Source: Takifugu bimaculatus
Taxonomy: Eukaryota > Chordata > Actinopteri > Tetraodontiformes > Tetraodontidae
DNA length: 64,000 nucleotides
Assembly: GCA_004026145.2 (NCBI GenBank)
Contig: CP034991.1
Coordinates: 1,507,634-1,571,633 of the forward strand
Reading direction: 5' to 3'
The translations under genes and the position numbers were made by a program. A model generated the notes under the pieces. It had not been told where the DNA came from and made no database searches. It saw only the letters and a list, made by a program, of their open reading frames with translations. Each line of letters opens with the position of its first letter. Position 1 is the stretch's first letter. Below are positions 48,001-62,602 of the stretch, in pieces.

Positions 48001-51000
48001 GTGTCAAACTGGAATTTCATAAATATTTCCAGATTCCTTTTCTCAGTGAAGGAGCGATGCGGCAAAAGTGGCGAGCGCGGTCACACACTCGAGGCCCAAA
48101 ACAACCAGAGAGCCTGGCGCATTTCAGTGCTGGAGCTTTAATTAACTAACAATTGTAATTAATTTCACTCCACGCTTGGTGGATCCACACAATCCTCAGA
48201 GCCCGGATTGGCTCTGATTGTTGCGCTACACTGTGCCGTGCTGCTATGCTATGCTATGCTAGGCTAACCATGCTACACAACCTGACATACAAATCAGATC
48301 AACACATGCTCTTGCAAACGCCGCCGTGGCGACTAACTACCACCAAACAACTACTGCTTAATCATCACAAATTCGCCCTGTCAAGCTGCATCGGGGCTGG
48401 GTTCATTCCAAAGCTCAGCCTTGCTCAAGCAGTTGCGTCTTCACATTTCTCTCCACTCTTCGCTGCTCACACAGACACAAAGACAGCTCACATTAGAGAC
48501 ACAAACGGTTTTATGTCCCATCTGGTCACCGCTTCTTAATTAGCTTGTGTTCTCACTGTCTGGACCTAAACGGCTCATCAGTGGCTAATGAACCCTGCGT
48601 GTCCTTCTGCAACTTCGGAGAAGAGCCGGGAGGTGCGATGAGAGCGGTGGTGGACGACACGCAGAGATCGCAGCGGCTCCGAGAGACGCCAAGAGCGAGC
48701 AGCTGTTTATCACGGTCCTGCAGAGGAGATGAGGATCCTGTGATGTTGGTACAACCTGTGCCGGTGCACAAATGACTCATGTTTCCAGATTCTGAAGTTT
48801 TAAAGAAGTTTCCAGAAACCACTTTGGACCATGGGACCCAGAGGACACAGACAGTTATCATCTTTCATTTATTCCTAATTAGGGAATAAATGGACCTGGA
48901 CAGGTCACAGGGTCACCAATCAACCCCAAATTCATGTTTTTGGACTGTGAGTCTAATTCATCCTTCAGAAATACGGGCTTTGCTTGTGTTTTAGTTGTTT
49001 ACAGTTTCTCATTGTCCGATCAGAGGGTTACATGTAATTGCATTTTTTGATATTCAGTCTGTCTAGTGTGAAATAAATTAGATTAATGAAGTTTACTTTC
49101 CTAAAGCGTCTTCAAATCAACAGCTTTCTGAGAGAGAATGAATCCCTGAGCAAGTTGGTGTATCATTTAAATGATGAAGCGCAGCTTAGAAGTAATTACA
49201 CTGCTGCATAAACTCTTAATGTTTATTGATTCTGAAGAAGTTAATGGTTTCTTCACTCATAAGTAATTTACCAAGAGCGTTAATGGTGAAACAAAGGAGG
49301 TCAAAACGTCCCGAGGTGGCAGGGAGGTGGAGCGAATCAGGCCCCCAAACTGCGATTGGCCCCCAAACTGGTTGTTCCTGCTGCACGAGCCCGACGGTTC
49401 TTATGGATCGGTGTGTCGAGTTTCCTCCAAGTCTGTGCTGGGAAATGTTGCCGGCAGTGGTGGGGCGGATGTGGAGATGAGGCGGCGTCTTGCACAACTT
49501 TGTCGGAGGGGTTGCTTCCTGCACTGCATTATTAATACCTGATGTTCACAGTTGACCTGGTACTGACACACACACACACACACACACACACAGATGCATA
49601 GAAGAAGAGAATTAAACTAGAGGATGCACCTAATTCAGTAGCCAAAATGTCCTCCTTTGGGCCATTTTAGAGGCGGCGCTCTGCGAGCTGTTAGTTCTGT
49701 ACGACGAGGTTTGTAATTTATTGTTAATAATCTGCCTCGGATTCGGCAGAATTCACAGCTCATTACCTCCTCAAATGAGACTGGTTTTATCCAAATACTC
49801 CAGCCTCTCCGTGTAATAGAGATCGTACTCCCTGAAAAGGAACAGAAGCAGCAGAGTGGGGCTGAGCAGTCGGCCACAAAGCCCTGTGAGAAAACTTGGC
49901 TGACAACCATATAATGAGCCACTGTGAGATCTCCCACCATTTTATTGTGTCTTTATCTCCGTTTCATAAACTGGGAGGGTGAAAAGAAGAAGAAAAAACA
50001 TCAAAAAGGCTGCAGGTTTGGAGCAAATTACCCATGCTTATTTATTCAGACCCACCCCCTGGGCTTTCCCACAGACCCGAAGACGCTGCAAATCGCTTTG
50101 CTGCTTGGGAAGAGAGAAAAAAAACACCCCAACATGATTAAATGGAGACCAGCAGAAAGGAAATGGGGGAGATAAGTTGTAAAGGGAGGAGAGTTGAGGT
50201 GACAGGTATGGGGGAAAGGATTAAGCATCAGAGTTGGGTGGGGTGGACGGACAGAGAGACAGGAAGTAAACCTCAACACAGGGGAGAGAAAAAGGCGAGA
50301 AAGGTGGTTTTACTGGAGGGGAGCAAAGTGGAGGGAAATAAGATAAGAGGGATCATCAAAGTGAGGGGGTGGAATCTAACAGGGGAGCAGACAAGGGGGT
50401 GTTGACTGGTTGACTGTCTCCCAGGGGAGAGGGAGTTGGCTCGGTGAGCGCCCACCCCCTGCTGAGAGACTCAACAGGGGGGCAGCTTTTTGTTTTGGAG
50501 AGAATTTTCTTTAAAAAAAATGAACATCAACAGAAACACGTGATAACAGAGGCCTGGACGCTCTGCGTTACAGCTGGTGGAGCGGCTTTGTTCACAAAAC
50601 TCAGCAGGGTGGGGGGGGGGTTCTTATTCACTCACTCATCTCCCCATCATTTGGCCCAACGAGCATTCATATGCAGTGAATTTTCCCGTTTTTGCGTCTG
50701 ATCCGACACCGCAGTCCCTGCCCCGCCCAGCAGGGGGGCAGTAACTCAGAAAGCGACTTCAATCCTCCAAATTTCCTGGCATTCTTTGTTATCTCGGCCT
50801 ATATTCAAACACGATATCTCATGGCAAGCAGTAGGACGGACAAGCAAACAGAACAAGATAAACGCAGCCCTCCATCCGCTGCCACAATGCATCAATATAA
50901 GGAAATAATTCACCGTAGCCTTGCAGTGGAAATATTGGCAGCTTCTAAAACACATGGCGGGCGAGCCCACATTCTGTCCGCGGTCAGGGTCTGTTTAGGT

Positions 51001-52598
51001 GCTAGTAGAGGGTTTGACCCGTCTGTATTGTTGCTAATTGTTTAAAGGTCGTTCAGCACGTGCCAACGCCGTCTCATTGTGTAGGAGCCACTGCTAAAGC
51101 CGCTTCAAACTTAAAACTCAGCATCCTCGTCCAGGTTCGTGCCATCGTTTCTGTTACGTATCACATCGATCTTCGCGTTTCTCTACACACACCTCTACCT
51201 CAGGAGGCAAGGACAACGTGCTAATCGACGCCGTCTCTAGATGTTGATGGAAGCTTTGCAATAGGGGAAAAAATATCAATTAGATATATTAAGGAAAATC
51301 TGTAGGAGGCATGGCTATAATACCCAACATTACAGCGAACTAGGAACGCTGATCCGCCGTTTAACAACCACAAAAAATAGTGGAATAATAGGGGAAAAAA
51401 CAGTGGAATAATGTTTGTTTGGGTATTTTTTAAACTGTGGAAACAGGAAAACAAAAAAGCTGCTAAAGTGGGAACCCTAAAGGATGGCGAGCATACTGTG
51501 ACAACCAAAAGTCAGATTGAAAAGGTTTTGGACCCAGATATTTTGGTTGTGTCACATGTTAAATTGACCGTCTTTGTCGATCGTTGCACAAATATTCTGC
51601 GGTTTAAATTGCTGCTCTCTATGTTTGGCAGACGGACTCATTTACCTTTTCCATTAGCAACATTCAAAAGAAGGGGCGTCAGCCCCCCCGATTAAAGGGT
51701 AGATTTATTCTTTTATCCTCATTGTCATTGCTGAGAGTAAACAAAAGCCTCCAGATATTGTAGAGTGTTGGCTGGTTTATGCTGGACCTCCTGGGGAGTA
51801 GTTTAATGTGGCTCTGGAGCAGATTAGCAGGCTAAAGCTAAATTTTGTAATCACTGTGATGGGCTCAAACAAAATGGAGTAGGGGTCTCTTCAAGGTTAA
51901 AATGATTGCTGTCCTTTTCCATCACCTCTCTGTGCTCACTCAGGCGCTCAGGGCTCTCATCCTCGCCAACATATTCCAACAATTCACATATTGATTTGCA
52001 TTTTGCACCATAGAAATATTTCTGTTGTTGTCTTCCTTGTTTTTTTTTTTACGACAGCATAAAAAAGGAGATTTATTGCTCATCTAAAATTCCTAACGTT
52101 CTATATTTCATAGAGAAGGTCTCAAAATGCTGACTTTGTTTTTAGACATCAGGGTTTGCCTGCAGAAATGATTAAGAATATAATTTGAGAGAGCAACAAT
52201 TTGAATTTAACTGTTATTAAGTATCTTTTTTTTCTTTGCCACGGCTTCCTTCCACTAGACGTAATCAGATTACACAAATCTAAACTCACAATCTAATTTA
52301 GTGTCGCTGACATGACAAGTGGACGATGCAAATATCCAAACTCTTTGGGTTATTGTGCAGTTTTTGTCTGTAGGTTCTTGGTGATTTAGGGGAGCCGCAG
52401 TTGACCGAGCGTGAAAATAAAGACAAGAAATGATTGGACATGATTAAAAACTGACAAGCAAAAAGAGGAATGGAACAAGCAGAGAAGTGTTTGTCTCGAT
52501 GAGTCCTGAAGAAGTTAATGCTTTGTTTTAAAAAAAGAACTGATCTGGCGGACAAAAAAGGAGAGAATGGGGTGTTTCCCTGAGGCAGAGATGTGTGA
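43201..52598. other. Gene-poor intergenic region, left half
   Basis: No gene I can support. Holds microsatellites at about 44721-44751 (CA), 45040-45072 (GT, followed by GA), 49566-49592 (CA), and a perfect 30-bp palindrome at 45235-45264. Open frames here (for example minus 47063-47263) match no family I recognise. Confidence 0.5.
45235..45264. repeat. Perfect 30-bp palindrome
   Basis: GTGAGGGCGTTTTAG followed directly by its exact reverse complement, with no spacer. Confidence 0.97.
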
Positions 52599-54902
52599 GT
52601 GAGTACACTAATCTCTCTCTCTCTCTCTGTTTCTCTCTCTCAGCCACACACACACACACTCACTCAGTCAGTTGCAACAGCGTGCTCATCGAGGTTGGCA
52701 GCACAAAGCAGACGCTCCCTTCACCCACTTACACACACACTGAGACATTCTTATAAAGACACACACACACAGACACACACACAGAGACACACACACACAA
52801 CAAACACCTCCTCCGTGACGCCCCGTGGTGCCGAGGAAAAACTGACTGGGAGAAGGAGGCAGGAGGGAGATGCCAGCAACTCTGAGAGAAGAGAAGAAGG
52901 AAAAAGAAAACGAGAGCAGCGAGAACATAAAGATACATTTTGGGATTCCAGCCACCAGGTAACGACCTCTTTTCTAATTCATCTGATTCACCGTTTTCTT
53001 CAAGTTCACAGCCAAGCGCTGCGCGGTGGGGGGTGGGGGGTCACGCTGCGCAGGTGAACTGTAGCTGCAGCACCAGTGGATCCGTTCAGATCACTCAAAG
53101 TTTACACAACTTTCACCTTTGTTGCTTGTTCATTTCTGAAGCTTCTGCAGAAACGCGCGTGCCTATTTCAGAGCCGTGAACACTGACACGTGGGGAGAGT
53201 GCGGAGAAATGTTCACTCATCTGTGCAGATGAAGTTGACAATGTCTGTGCCCGTGTGTGTGTGTGCGCGCGTGTGTGTGTGAGTGTGCAGTCAGTGATGC
53301 GCATGATTGGGGACGGAGGGAGAAGCAGAGGTGAAGGAAAGAGCAGAGAGGCAGGTTAATAAAAGTCTGCTGATGTGATGCTTTCGCCTGTGGACGAGCG
53401 CCTGGGAGGACGTTAGCGCAGGTGAAACACACACCTGCGGCTTCGCTCTCGTGTGACAAACGAAACAACAGCAGTCCGAGCCTCCTCCGAAGTGGCTGTT
53501 CGCCATAGAGGGGCAATAAAGTCCACAGAGAGGATGCATGGGGTAATTGCATGTTAGTCCAGAATCATGATCTCTTTATTACTGTTACTCTAAAACAGAT
53601 TTATGTCCCACTTGCAGCATTTTAGAGGAAAGATGAAAAAGGGGAGACCTAATACCATCTATAATCATCCAAAGCATCTCTTGTGATCCGAACACGCAGC
53701 CATTCACATTGTTTAGCGCAATAACCCCGGCATGATTATCCTCAGCTGCATCCACAAGACAGTTAAAACAAAGCAGTAATTCCCAGTCAGAGCTAATTAT
53801 GGTGACACTCCCACAAGCCAAGCTGGTTAAATGAGACGGCAGAAGCCCGTCTGCAGCGCCTGAAGCCTTGCAAACAGACTGGAAAAGGAGCCCAGCAGCA
53901 GGTCCAGGTCGGAGGGACTGTGAGGGGACGGACAAGATGTGTTTGTGACCTTCAGTGTGTTTGTAGAGAGCTGAGGAAGAGAGGGAGTCAGGAGGCAGAG
54001 GGAGCAAAGGCATGAATGGAGGGTTTGTCTGGGATGTGTGTGTGTGTGTGTGTTGGGGGTGTTTTTGTGTCACAAAGCAAACTGTGAGCAATCGATTTTC
54101 TGTCATGTGAGAGCTTAACATTACACCGAGATCTGGTGCGTTGTGTAAACAAAGAGATAGCCGTGTTAGTCAGTAATCATCCATGAGACTGTTATTAATG
54201 GTTAATCTTTCGTTGGAATGCAGTCATCAGGTCTGTTACCTTTTAAGCTGAAACTGGCGCTCAGTGTAAACAGGCTACTGTCTAGAAGGTGATTTAAGTA
54301 ATAACAATGGAAAAAGAACCCTTCTGCTTTTCAAATTCACTTCATGCTAACGGTGCGATAGCCTGTTGTTGAAAGCTGTTGTTTCTCTGCAAGACCCCTA
54401 AAAACATTCATGCTAACATTTAATTAGCATCTGATCTCTGACATCTAATTAGTTGTCAAGTATTGTAAATTATTTTTATTTTAAGATAACTGTGACATAC
54501 CATGCGCCACAATTACGTTCCTGTATAAGCTTTACATATAACTACCGGTGGTTATTATTTCACTTTTAAGTTGTATAAAAATACCTGTAAACCCGGCAAA
54601 GTAATGTAACCCTGTGTGACTGTTGGATTCATCTTTTAAATACGGAGATGTGACTTTCCAGGCCTTGGAAAAGTTTTCACATTACTGGCAGTTAAAGATT
54701 GAGGAAAGGCCAAAAGTGAGGCGAGCGTGGGAAATTAGGGACAAATTGAGGAAAGTTCAATGAAAATTGGACAGCAAGTGCAGCAGCAGCATTTGGGATC
54801 AGGAGTCAAATGGAGTTTTTTGTGTTCTTTTCCGATATTGGGAACATGAGGACATTTGAGAGTGAAATGAGTCACGCTCAAAACGATGTTGTGTAAAATG
54901 GG

Positions 54903-54905
<3 letters not shown>

Positions 54906-54957
<52 letters not shown>

Positions 54958-54958
54958 C

Positions 54959-55004
<46 letters not shown>
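54906..55004. repeat. Longest (GT)n array in the window
   Basis: About 98 bp of GT with a GCGTGCGG interruption near the middle; strong Z-DNA-forming potential. Confidence 0.95.
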
Positions 55005-55005
<1 letters not shown>

Positions 55006-55165
55006 GAGGGGTTTCTGTCACCTCGATAGAAGAGTACATTATGGCTGTTTGGGCACATTAAGGGGCATTAGCTGGAGGAGCAGGCCTGAATAATGCATAG
55101 ACTTTATTTATGAGTAGAGTGCATATGTCTTCTGAAGCGCATTGAACACACACACACACACACAT

Positions 55166-55201
<36 letters not shown>

Positions 55202-55472
55202 TCATACATGGACAGCTTATTTTTCAGTAGTCTGTGCCAAATTCACCAATAGATTTATATGCTTAACTGTGTGTGATAAAGCCACCATCTGTGTTCAGTG
55301 TTCTGTGTGTGTGTGTGTGCGTGCGCGTGTGTGCGTGAGTGTGTGTGTTTGAGAGAGCGTGTATGAGTAAGTGAGTGACAGTATTTCCAAGATGACGGCA
55401 AAGCTGACATTAAGAAAAACAAAGTGCCAGGGAAATGCTGGTGACGGCTGCCATTCAGTTCATTAACCCTAA

Positions 55473-55484
55473 CCCCCCCCCCCC

Positions 55485-55530
<46 letters not shown>
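55473..55530. repeat. Poly-C(15) plus (CA)22
   Basis: Compound repeat in the gene-poor region. Confidence 0.95.
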
Positions 55531-55531
<1 letters not shown>

Positions 55532-57977
55532 CTGTTGCGACATAAAAACATCCCCATTTGACTCAGAATCGAAATTCACCAGTTTCTGTTTGTGAGACCT
55601 TGGAACCGTGACCAGCCGGTCACGTTGTGAGGGTGAAGTTTCGCAATGACGACGTTCACATTTCCGACATAGCGACCGCGTGTGTGCTCACGACCCTGAA
55701 GTCCAGCCAAAACCTCATTAAAGACCAAATATTAACACAAGTTAATCTGATCACGATTATGAGGAACACCCTGACATAAAAACTACCAGGTTCTCTCAGT
55801 TCTGCTCTGGAATTTGATGCTGTGATATTGCTATTTCAGACGTTTAAAAGCCTGGCTTTGCTCGTATCTGGGATAAATTTCCCATTTACTGACACATATT
55901 TTATCTCTGCTAATTGCAGGATAAGGCGTTAATCTCTCAAATTGTGACTCAAGTTCTGTTTGGACATCAGCAGCCTTCGATTTCCCTAATCCAAAGCAGT
56001 CCCTGTTCAGTCCGCACCTCCACTTCCTGCACGCCTCCAGCGCTCCTGTCAATTAAAACTCAATCAACTCACTCTCCCATATTGACCTGCAGTGTACAGT
56101 AGCAAAGTCACTGGAACCTGAAAACTGGCCCGCGACCAAAATTTGTGGGGGGAAAAAAAAAACAATCGAGCAATGTTGTAGAGGGCAAATGAGACTCCAG
56201 AGAGAGATAAGTTGTTGGATTTCTGGAATAACCTTGATTGATTCCAAACTTTGGATGCCGCAAATGTCATCTTTGGAGATAATGATGGTCAATTCCCAGC
56301 TGCAGACCCGACCTGCGGGCTGTCTGTGTGCACGCGCATGTGTCCGGGAGTCAGAACGTCATTCAAAACCACCTCCAAATGCACACAGTGCGTGTTTCCG
56401 TGCGTTGCCGGGGACCGAGAGGGCGAGAAAGGCTTTTCTGGAGCCGTCTGTGAGACGTTGCTGAAGGAAAGGTGGGAAAAAAAGGAAAACATCACAGTGG
56501 AACTATCACCACCCTCATGCCAGGTTTGCAAACCAATGCATGAGCACCAGCACGTTCGTGCACGTGAGCCGTGTCTCTGTCCAGCTGCAGTGGCGGCGGG
56601 ACTCCACAGTGGACAGTGAGTACAAGATTCTACACCCGAATGCTTAAGATTAAGAACAGCACCGTGTCCGGGGGCTAAACGGAAGAATCATTTATAATTG
56701 CCCCCCCTTCCATATCATCATCATTTCATAGATGAATTCATCAGAACCGTATTTGCATACCAGGCTCGTATCAGTACTCATCCTATAGGTGACATCATGC
56801 CTCGGGCTCTCCTGCCAAGACAATCCCTCTGCTAATTGAAAAACAACGGGCTAAGCTAATTAATGAAGGAATGCGTTCGGTCCGGCTCCACCGGTGTTTC
56901 CTGCTGATGGTGGGTTTTTTTTCTTTAGTTCCCCTGCTGAAACGCTGAATTATCATTTGTAATTTGACTGCGGCCAGTCAGCACTGCTGAATCTCTGGCC
57001 CAGTCCTGTTTCCTGACTCCTGAGGTAACAAGTTGCAGCTAAATGCCGGATAAATGCGACCGTTGCTGCCACGCTCCGCGTCCGCTACCACACCCCCTCA
57101 TGGCCCCCCCCTTTTTCCATCCTCCTCAGTCCCATTGCTTTAATATCCGTGTCCCTGGGGTCGACTGCCCAGGTGAGTGCAATTTGAACCGCCGTTGCTA
57201 TGGTAATCTAGCAACGGGAGCCCAAACACACCTGACGACGCTGGTTCATCGTTCCGACGTCCCTCTCTCGTTTTCTGACACTTGCGTTCTTCTCGTCTTG
57301 CTCCAACCTTCAAATCCTCCGCTTTCACACAAACACCATCTGTTTTTTTTCCTCTCTCGCTCTCTCGGTCGTCTCTGCTGCTGCCTAACAAACATTAAAA
57401 AAAACACAGTCCAGGGCCCAGATAATATTTGGGCTCACTGGCCCGTGACACTATTGACCAGACACAACTCGCCCGGCCCATCTGTCGGCTCGACCTCATT
57501 CCTCATCCATATGTGCACAAGCGTGACCCTCAAACATACAGAAAATGACAGTGAACTCCACCGACCAAACAAGTGATAGCGATGCTGCCCCGAAGCCGAC
57601 GACCTTACTGGGACACGCCCACCTCTGACCCAAAGCCCCCGTTCCTCTCACATGAAATTAACCCAGCTCGGCGTCCCTCCAGCATCTCATCACACGGGAC
57701 AGTTGGGTTAAGTCCAGTTCGACGGGTCGTTTTCCCCTCCGTCGGGTTAAGCTGTCGGGGGCCGCCATCGCTGTGAAAGGAAACACATGCTCGGTGTGAA
57801 AGGGTGCACGCCCATGCGTGAGCCTGTAAACAAGGACACTGGCTGTGAGGGGGGGGGGGAGATCAGGGACAGTGTCTCTTTAAGCGGATTTATGAATGTA
57901 TGTCCTGTAATTTGCACATATACTGTATTTACTGTATAGAGTAATAGAGTTATGGGGGCAGCATGTTATTTATTAAT

Positions 57978-58015
<38 letters not shown>

Positions 58016-59628
58016 ACAGCAGAGACGAGAAGTAACAGGCACCTTTTTGGTGTTCGATATAGTTGACCCAGATCCTGGAGCGTGTGCGACTGAAGATGTT
58101 TGGGGGAGGGTGTGCATGTGTGTGTGTGGGTGTGTGTGTGCACGTATGGTTGGAGGGTATCGGGATCTTATGAGAGAACGTGGTGCTGAGGGAGTGAAAG
58201 GGTGGTGGGTGGGTGTGGGTGTGGGCCAAGAGCTCCAAAGTGTCTCATTTCAAACTCAGCAGGGGGCTGATGGGAAATAGACGGACGGATCTCAACATAG
58301 AGGGAGGGAGAACATAAGATCTTGTTCTGTACATTAGAGGGGTGTTATGGCGCAGTGACATCTAGCACATTTAAACAATGAGCGTCTGGTGGATTTTCAT
58401 GATGGTGGATCTGGTGTTGCATGTTGACGGTCATGTGACCAGCACGCAGGGGGTTCGTGCAACTGTGCTCATAAGAAGAGGAAAAAACAACATTCTTAGT
58501 TTTCTCTCTTTTGTTCAGATTGATGGAAAAACTTGATTTAATTGCGGCAGATTCATCACCCTGAACACAATGAAGAACGAGATGGGGCACTGTTGCCATA
58601 TAATTTTGTTTTTTGGGAAATTGTGTTTTCTGACTGTGCTGTGGGCCACGAGCTCTGTGGGAACTGGGATTTTTATGTGTTTTTAGCTGTTTGCTTAGCA
58701 TTTCTGTTGCTCATCCCCTGTCAGCTCTGCTAATCTTGTGAACAAACACTAAGGCAGCTCAGAGTTCTAACAGACAGAGGCCCATTTGGGCGCTTTTCCC
58801 CCCATCTCTGCATTCTTCTTTCCTCTGAATTTCTCAGGATCAAATCCTCCACTCATGTGGATAACTATCTTTCCTCAGAGCCGGTGCCTGACTCTGGGTG
58901 CCTCCAACTCCTCCCATGGACAGATAGAGTTCCTGGAAGAGGTGAGAGTCCTTTACTTCCATTGAAACTGGAGAGTTGTTTTCACTCATCATCCACATTT
59001 CACTTCTTTTATCTTATCTTGGAAGATGTGGCAGCAGATTTTGCTGAGGATTTCTGAAATGAAAGCGAGTAGCGGGACGTTTTCTGCAGCCATATTGTAA
59101 CCAGCAGCTATAGAATACTGCCGATTCTCTTGTATCTTTTCTGTGTGATGACTTCCAAGCAGAGGACAAATGCCGGCGCTAGTCTGAGCTGGAAGCTTTC
59201 CCAGTCTTGTTCAGATGGCTTCATCTATTTTGATTACAGACCTCCCTCTGAGTGTTGGCTATCTCCTCTTCAGGCAGTTAACAGGAACAGGATTAGAAAC
59301 AGGAGCGGCTGTGTTACATGTCTGATTTTGGTCTGAAAGGCAATTATCTGGGTGACTGTAGGGTCTATGTGCCACAATCCACCACGCTCATCAGAAAGAA
59401 ACGACAGGGAGCTCGGCAGGGCTGAAAGTTTGGAGGTGCAGGAGGAAAACTAGGGTGAAACGGAAAAAAACCCCAGAAGAGTTGAAATGAGAGGAATAGA
59501 AAAAGATGGGGAAGTAGCGAATGGAACAAGGAAAGAGACTTATCTGTTTCTCACAGTCTTTGTGACAGGCTTGGCAATCCACAGCTTCTTACCACACCAC
59601 CCCCTACCAGAGAAAATCTTTCTCTCTG

Positions 59629-59629
<1 letters not shown>

Positions 59630-59686
<57 letters not shown>
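59630..59686. repeat. (CA)28 microsatellite
   Basis: Pure CA array of about 57 bp. Confidence 0.95.
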
Positions 59687-59689
<3 letters not shown>

Positions 59690-60339
59690 CCTGCAGAGTA
59701 CAGACACACACATACACACACACTCACTGTCTACTTCATCCCCACCCTCTGTCTCTCCGTACAGGATAATCCTTCGCCCACCCCCCAAATACCATCGCTC
59801 AGTTAAAAGATATATCCACTGGTTTGGATTGCAGGCAGTCGCCTGCTGCGTCCTGGCTGAGGTGGTGCACACGCGCAGATCAATGGGAGCCAAATGTAAC
59901 AAAACTACAGACACAAGGACTCAATATGCAGATGACGGCATCTGCCTTTCACAGATAATTACTCCTCCTTTTCACTCCCTCCGTCTCCATCCGGTCCAGC
60001 CTGGGCGGTTAGAAGGGTTAGTCAAGATGGAGAATTCACACATCATTGACCATCCTGGTGTTGTTATTGTTGTTCGCTCCCTCCTATCTATTCTGGCTAA
60101 TGTGAATCTGAAGAAGTGATGATCAGGAAAGACGCACACTCGTAATAACTCATGCAAGCCTCATTGAGCAGGGCCGCTGCAGATTTGATATAAAACTTAA
60201 GAACTTTTAAAAAATAAATAACAATGGCAACTCAATTGATAGCTATTTACATAATGAAAGTTTATTCTCAAAGCGCTTTATAGAACATTTTGGGGGAAAG
60301 ATTCATACAGAAATCATAATAAAGCATGATTTCTTTTGC

Positions 60340-60412
60340 TTAGAGTGTAATTCAATTTCCCCACGGGGATGAATAAAGTTCATCTTAATCTTAATCTTAA
60401 TCTTAAACATTT
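60340..60412 (+). mobile_element. Probable 3' tail of a non-LTR retroposon (LINE/SINE)
   Basis: CAATTTCCCCACGGGGATGA followed by ATAAAGT and a short (CTTAAT)n-type repeat. This tail form is common at the 3' ends of teleost non-LTR elements. The 5' extent is not clear. Confidence 0.45.
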
Positions 60413-62602
60413 GATAACAGGAGAGACTGAAAAGGGACGAACTAATCCACCAAATCGGTCTATTGGTGAGAATTATGGTTGAGAAACATTCAGTTTTTTT
60501 AGATCAAAATGCGGGTCTCCCTGCTGAACAAGGGGAAATGTGAAGAGAGATGTTTTGTCAACTTTATCATAACGCTGGCTAAAACAGTTTCAAAGTCAGT
60601 CTCAGGCAATGACCTGCACTTTATGCAACATCCCCAAAACCCATGCTGCCATTAGTAGACCTTGCGTACAAAAACACTGGAACATTGCATACAAAGCATT
60701 TAAATCTTCCATATTTCCCATTTCTACTTCATCTAGATTAATATTCATCAACTTAAAATACTTCAGCTGCAGAAAGGTGTACTTGTAATTTATTTATGAG
60801 TGACTGAGAGGCCGCTGCAGGGCACCTCCATTAGCCTGGTTAACACAATCAAACTAGGAGGGTTTCTGAACCCAGGAAAAAAAATCAGGAGCAGGCGGAG
60901 AAAAAAAGAGACGTCTGACAAGGAAAAGCAAGAGGGAGGTTAGTGGAGGCGACAGCAGAAGGTCAGGAGGGGAGGGACGGCGGCACAGAGACACGACAGT
61001 GGGGGAATATTTCCATGTTCAGAGTCACAGGGGAATCCAGCAGCCACTTGACACACCAATGAGTCTCGCTGTGCAGCCGCACATCTGCACACAGACACAC
61101 ACAAACCTCCCAGAGGACCCTCCCACGCTGACTGGCATCAGTCTGTCTCAAAGAGGACGACGCCTGACGTTACCTCTGCTCATCGCCTGCAGCTAATTAC
61201 CCACGCACACCCCTCAGAGTCAAACATCCCATTGATCTGTAGCTGCAGGATATAATATGTTAATGGCAGGAACGCGGAGCAATTTCTGGATAAAAACTGT
61301 ACATTTGCTGTGCACATAATGCTTTCGATGGCTTCCCAACGCAACGGGAATGACGACATTGTCACCAAGACTGGGGATACACAGCTGCCTGGGGAGGGTT
61401 CAACCTTTGTCCCTGAAGGGGCAATTAGCGCTCAGGAAGGACCCAGGTAGAGTTCTTCCCCTTGACCAGAACATTGTTACACTAATTAATAACTGAGTCA
61501 CATCAGGATGACTTAATAACAACAACAGCAACAGGAAGGAAATAGGAAATACATTATTGCAGTCAATTACATTGTTATTACACCGGTCTCCAGGTCTTTT
61601 AGGCTAAATATTATTTGCATGAAAAGTCACACATTTTAATGGTGTTTTCCTCAGCGATGTAAAGAAAAAGAATATCGTTCTTGGTTTCTGTGAGTTAAGC
61701 AGAGTTAAGGAAGTGACGAATAATCTGAAGGTTACTTAAAAATGCAGGTTTAAACAGCGTCGACGGGGCGTCGTCTCCGACATCAACCTGCAGCTAAATG
61801 AAATGTTCGGCAGTGGCAGAACAAAGTGAGAAACCTTCTGAAACTCAAAACATTCATTCATTCATGAGCATCGAATTTTGCGGGTGTGTAGCTCTCAGTC
61901 GTTGACTCCAGAACGTGCACTTTGTTTCAAACAAAAACTCCAAATTCACCTTTCTCCTCTTTAAAATGCACGAATATTTACATATGCTACAGGTCCCCAA
62001 ACAGAGGTTGAACCACAGCTTCTCCTTTACGCGTTCACCGGTTCATCTGAACTGAGAGGGGGCGCCGGCGCACTTTGGGGGCATCTTGATCCCGCTAACG
62101 TCATTAATTTTCAATGCATATTCTCTGTGTCTCCTTTAGAGATAGATTAATATTTTAGTATTTTCTCGCTATAATCCCGCTGCTTTGACGGGGCCTTTGT
62201 GAAACGGCAGCCGTCTCCAGCGTGAGCGCCCGTATCTGGGATGAGAAGAGATGAGATGAGAACGCTTCGTTGCGTTCAGAGGTTTCTGTCCTTCCAGTGA
62301 TCCGTTACAGAGTTGGTGCCACTCACATGCACGCGTCAAGCCATCAGAATGCTGTGAACACACTCATTTCTGATATTTGACCACGTCCAAGCGTTGTTGG
62401 GTTTTTTCCTTGCACCTCTGAAGATGAAAGGGGCAGAGCAGCAAATCACTAACTCTTTTTTTCTGTTCCGCTCCTATAGATTCTCCAGCTGAAGAGCTCC
62501 CCCCTGAGGCCCCCTCCTGCCTGATAACAAGCACCACACGCTGTACCAGTGCGGAGGCTTCATGCGCGTGTGCATATAACTTCCACCTGAGCGTGAGGCA
62601 CC

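Larger units (their letters stand above)
52599..62602. other. Gene-poor region upstream of the hs3st1-like gene
   Basis: No coding exon supported. Rich in (CT)n near 52610-52640 and (CA)n/(GT)n arrays (54906-55004, 55147-55200, 55477-55530, 57979-58013, 59630-59686). Upstream non-coding exons of the sulfotransferase gene may lie here but cannot be identified from sequence. Confidence 0.45.

Noticed and set aside
57043..57576. Plus-strand 177-codon open frame
   Set aside because: No domain, Pro/His/Cys-rich composition typical of non-coding GC-mixed DNA, no supporting exon structure.
59487..60119. Plus-strand open frame of 210 codons
   Set aside because: A large part is Thr-His repeats made by the (CA)n array; the rest shows no family similarity.
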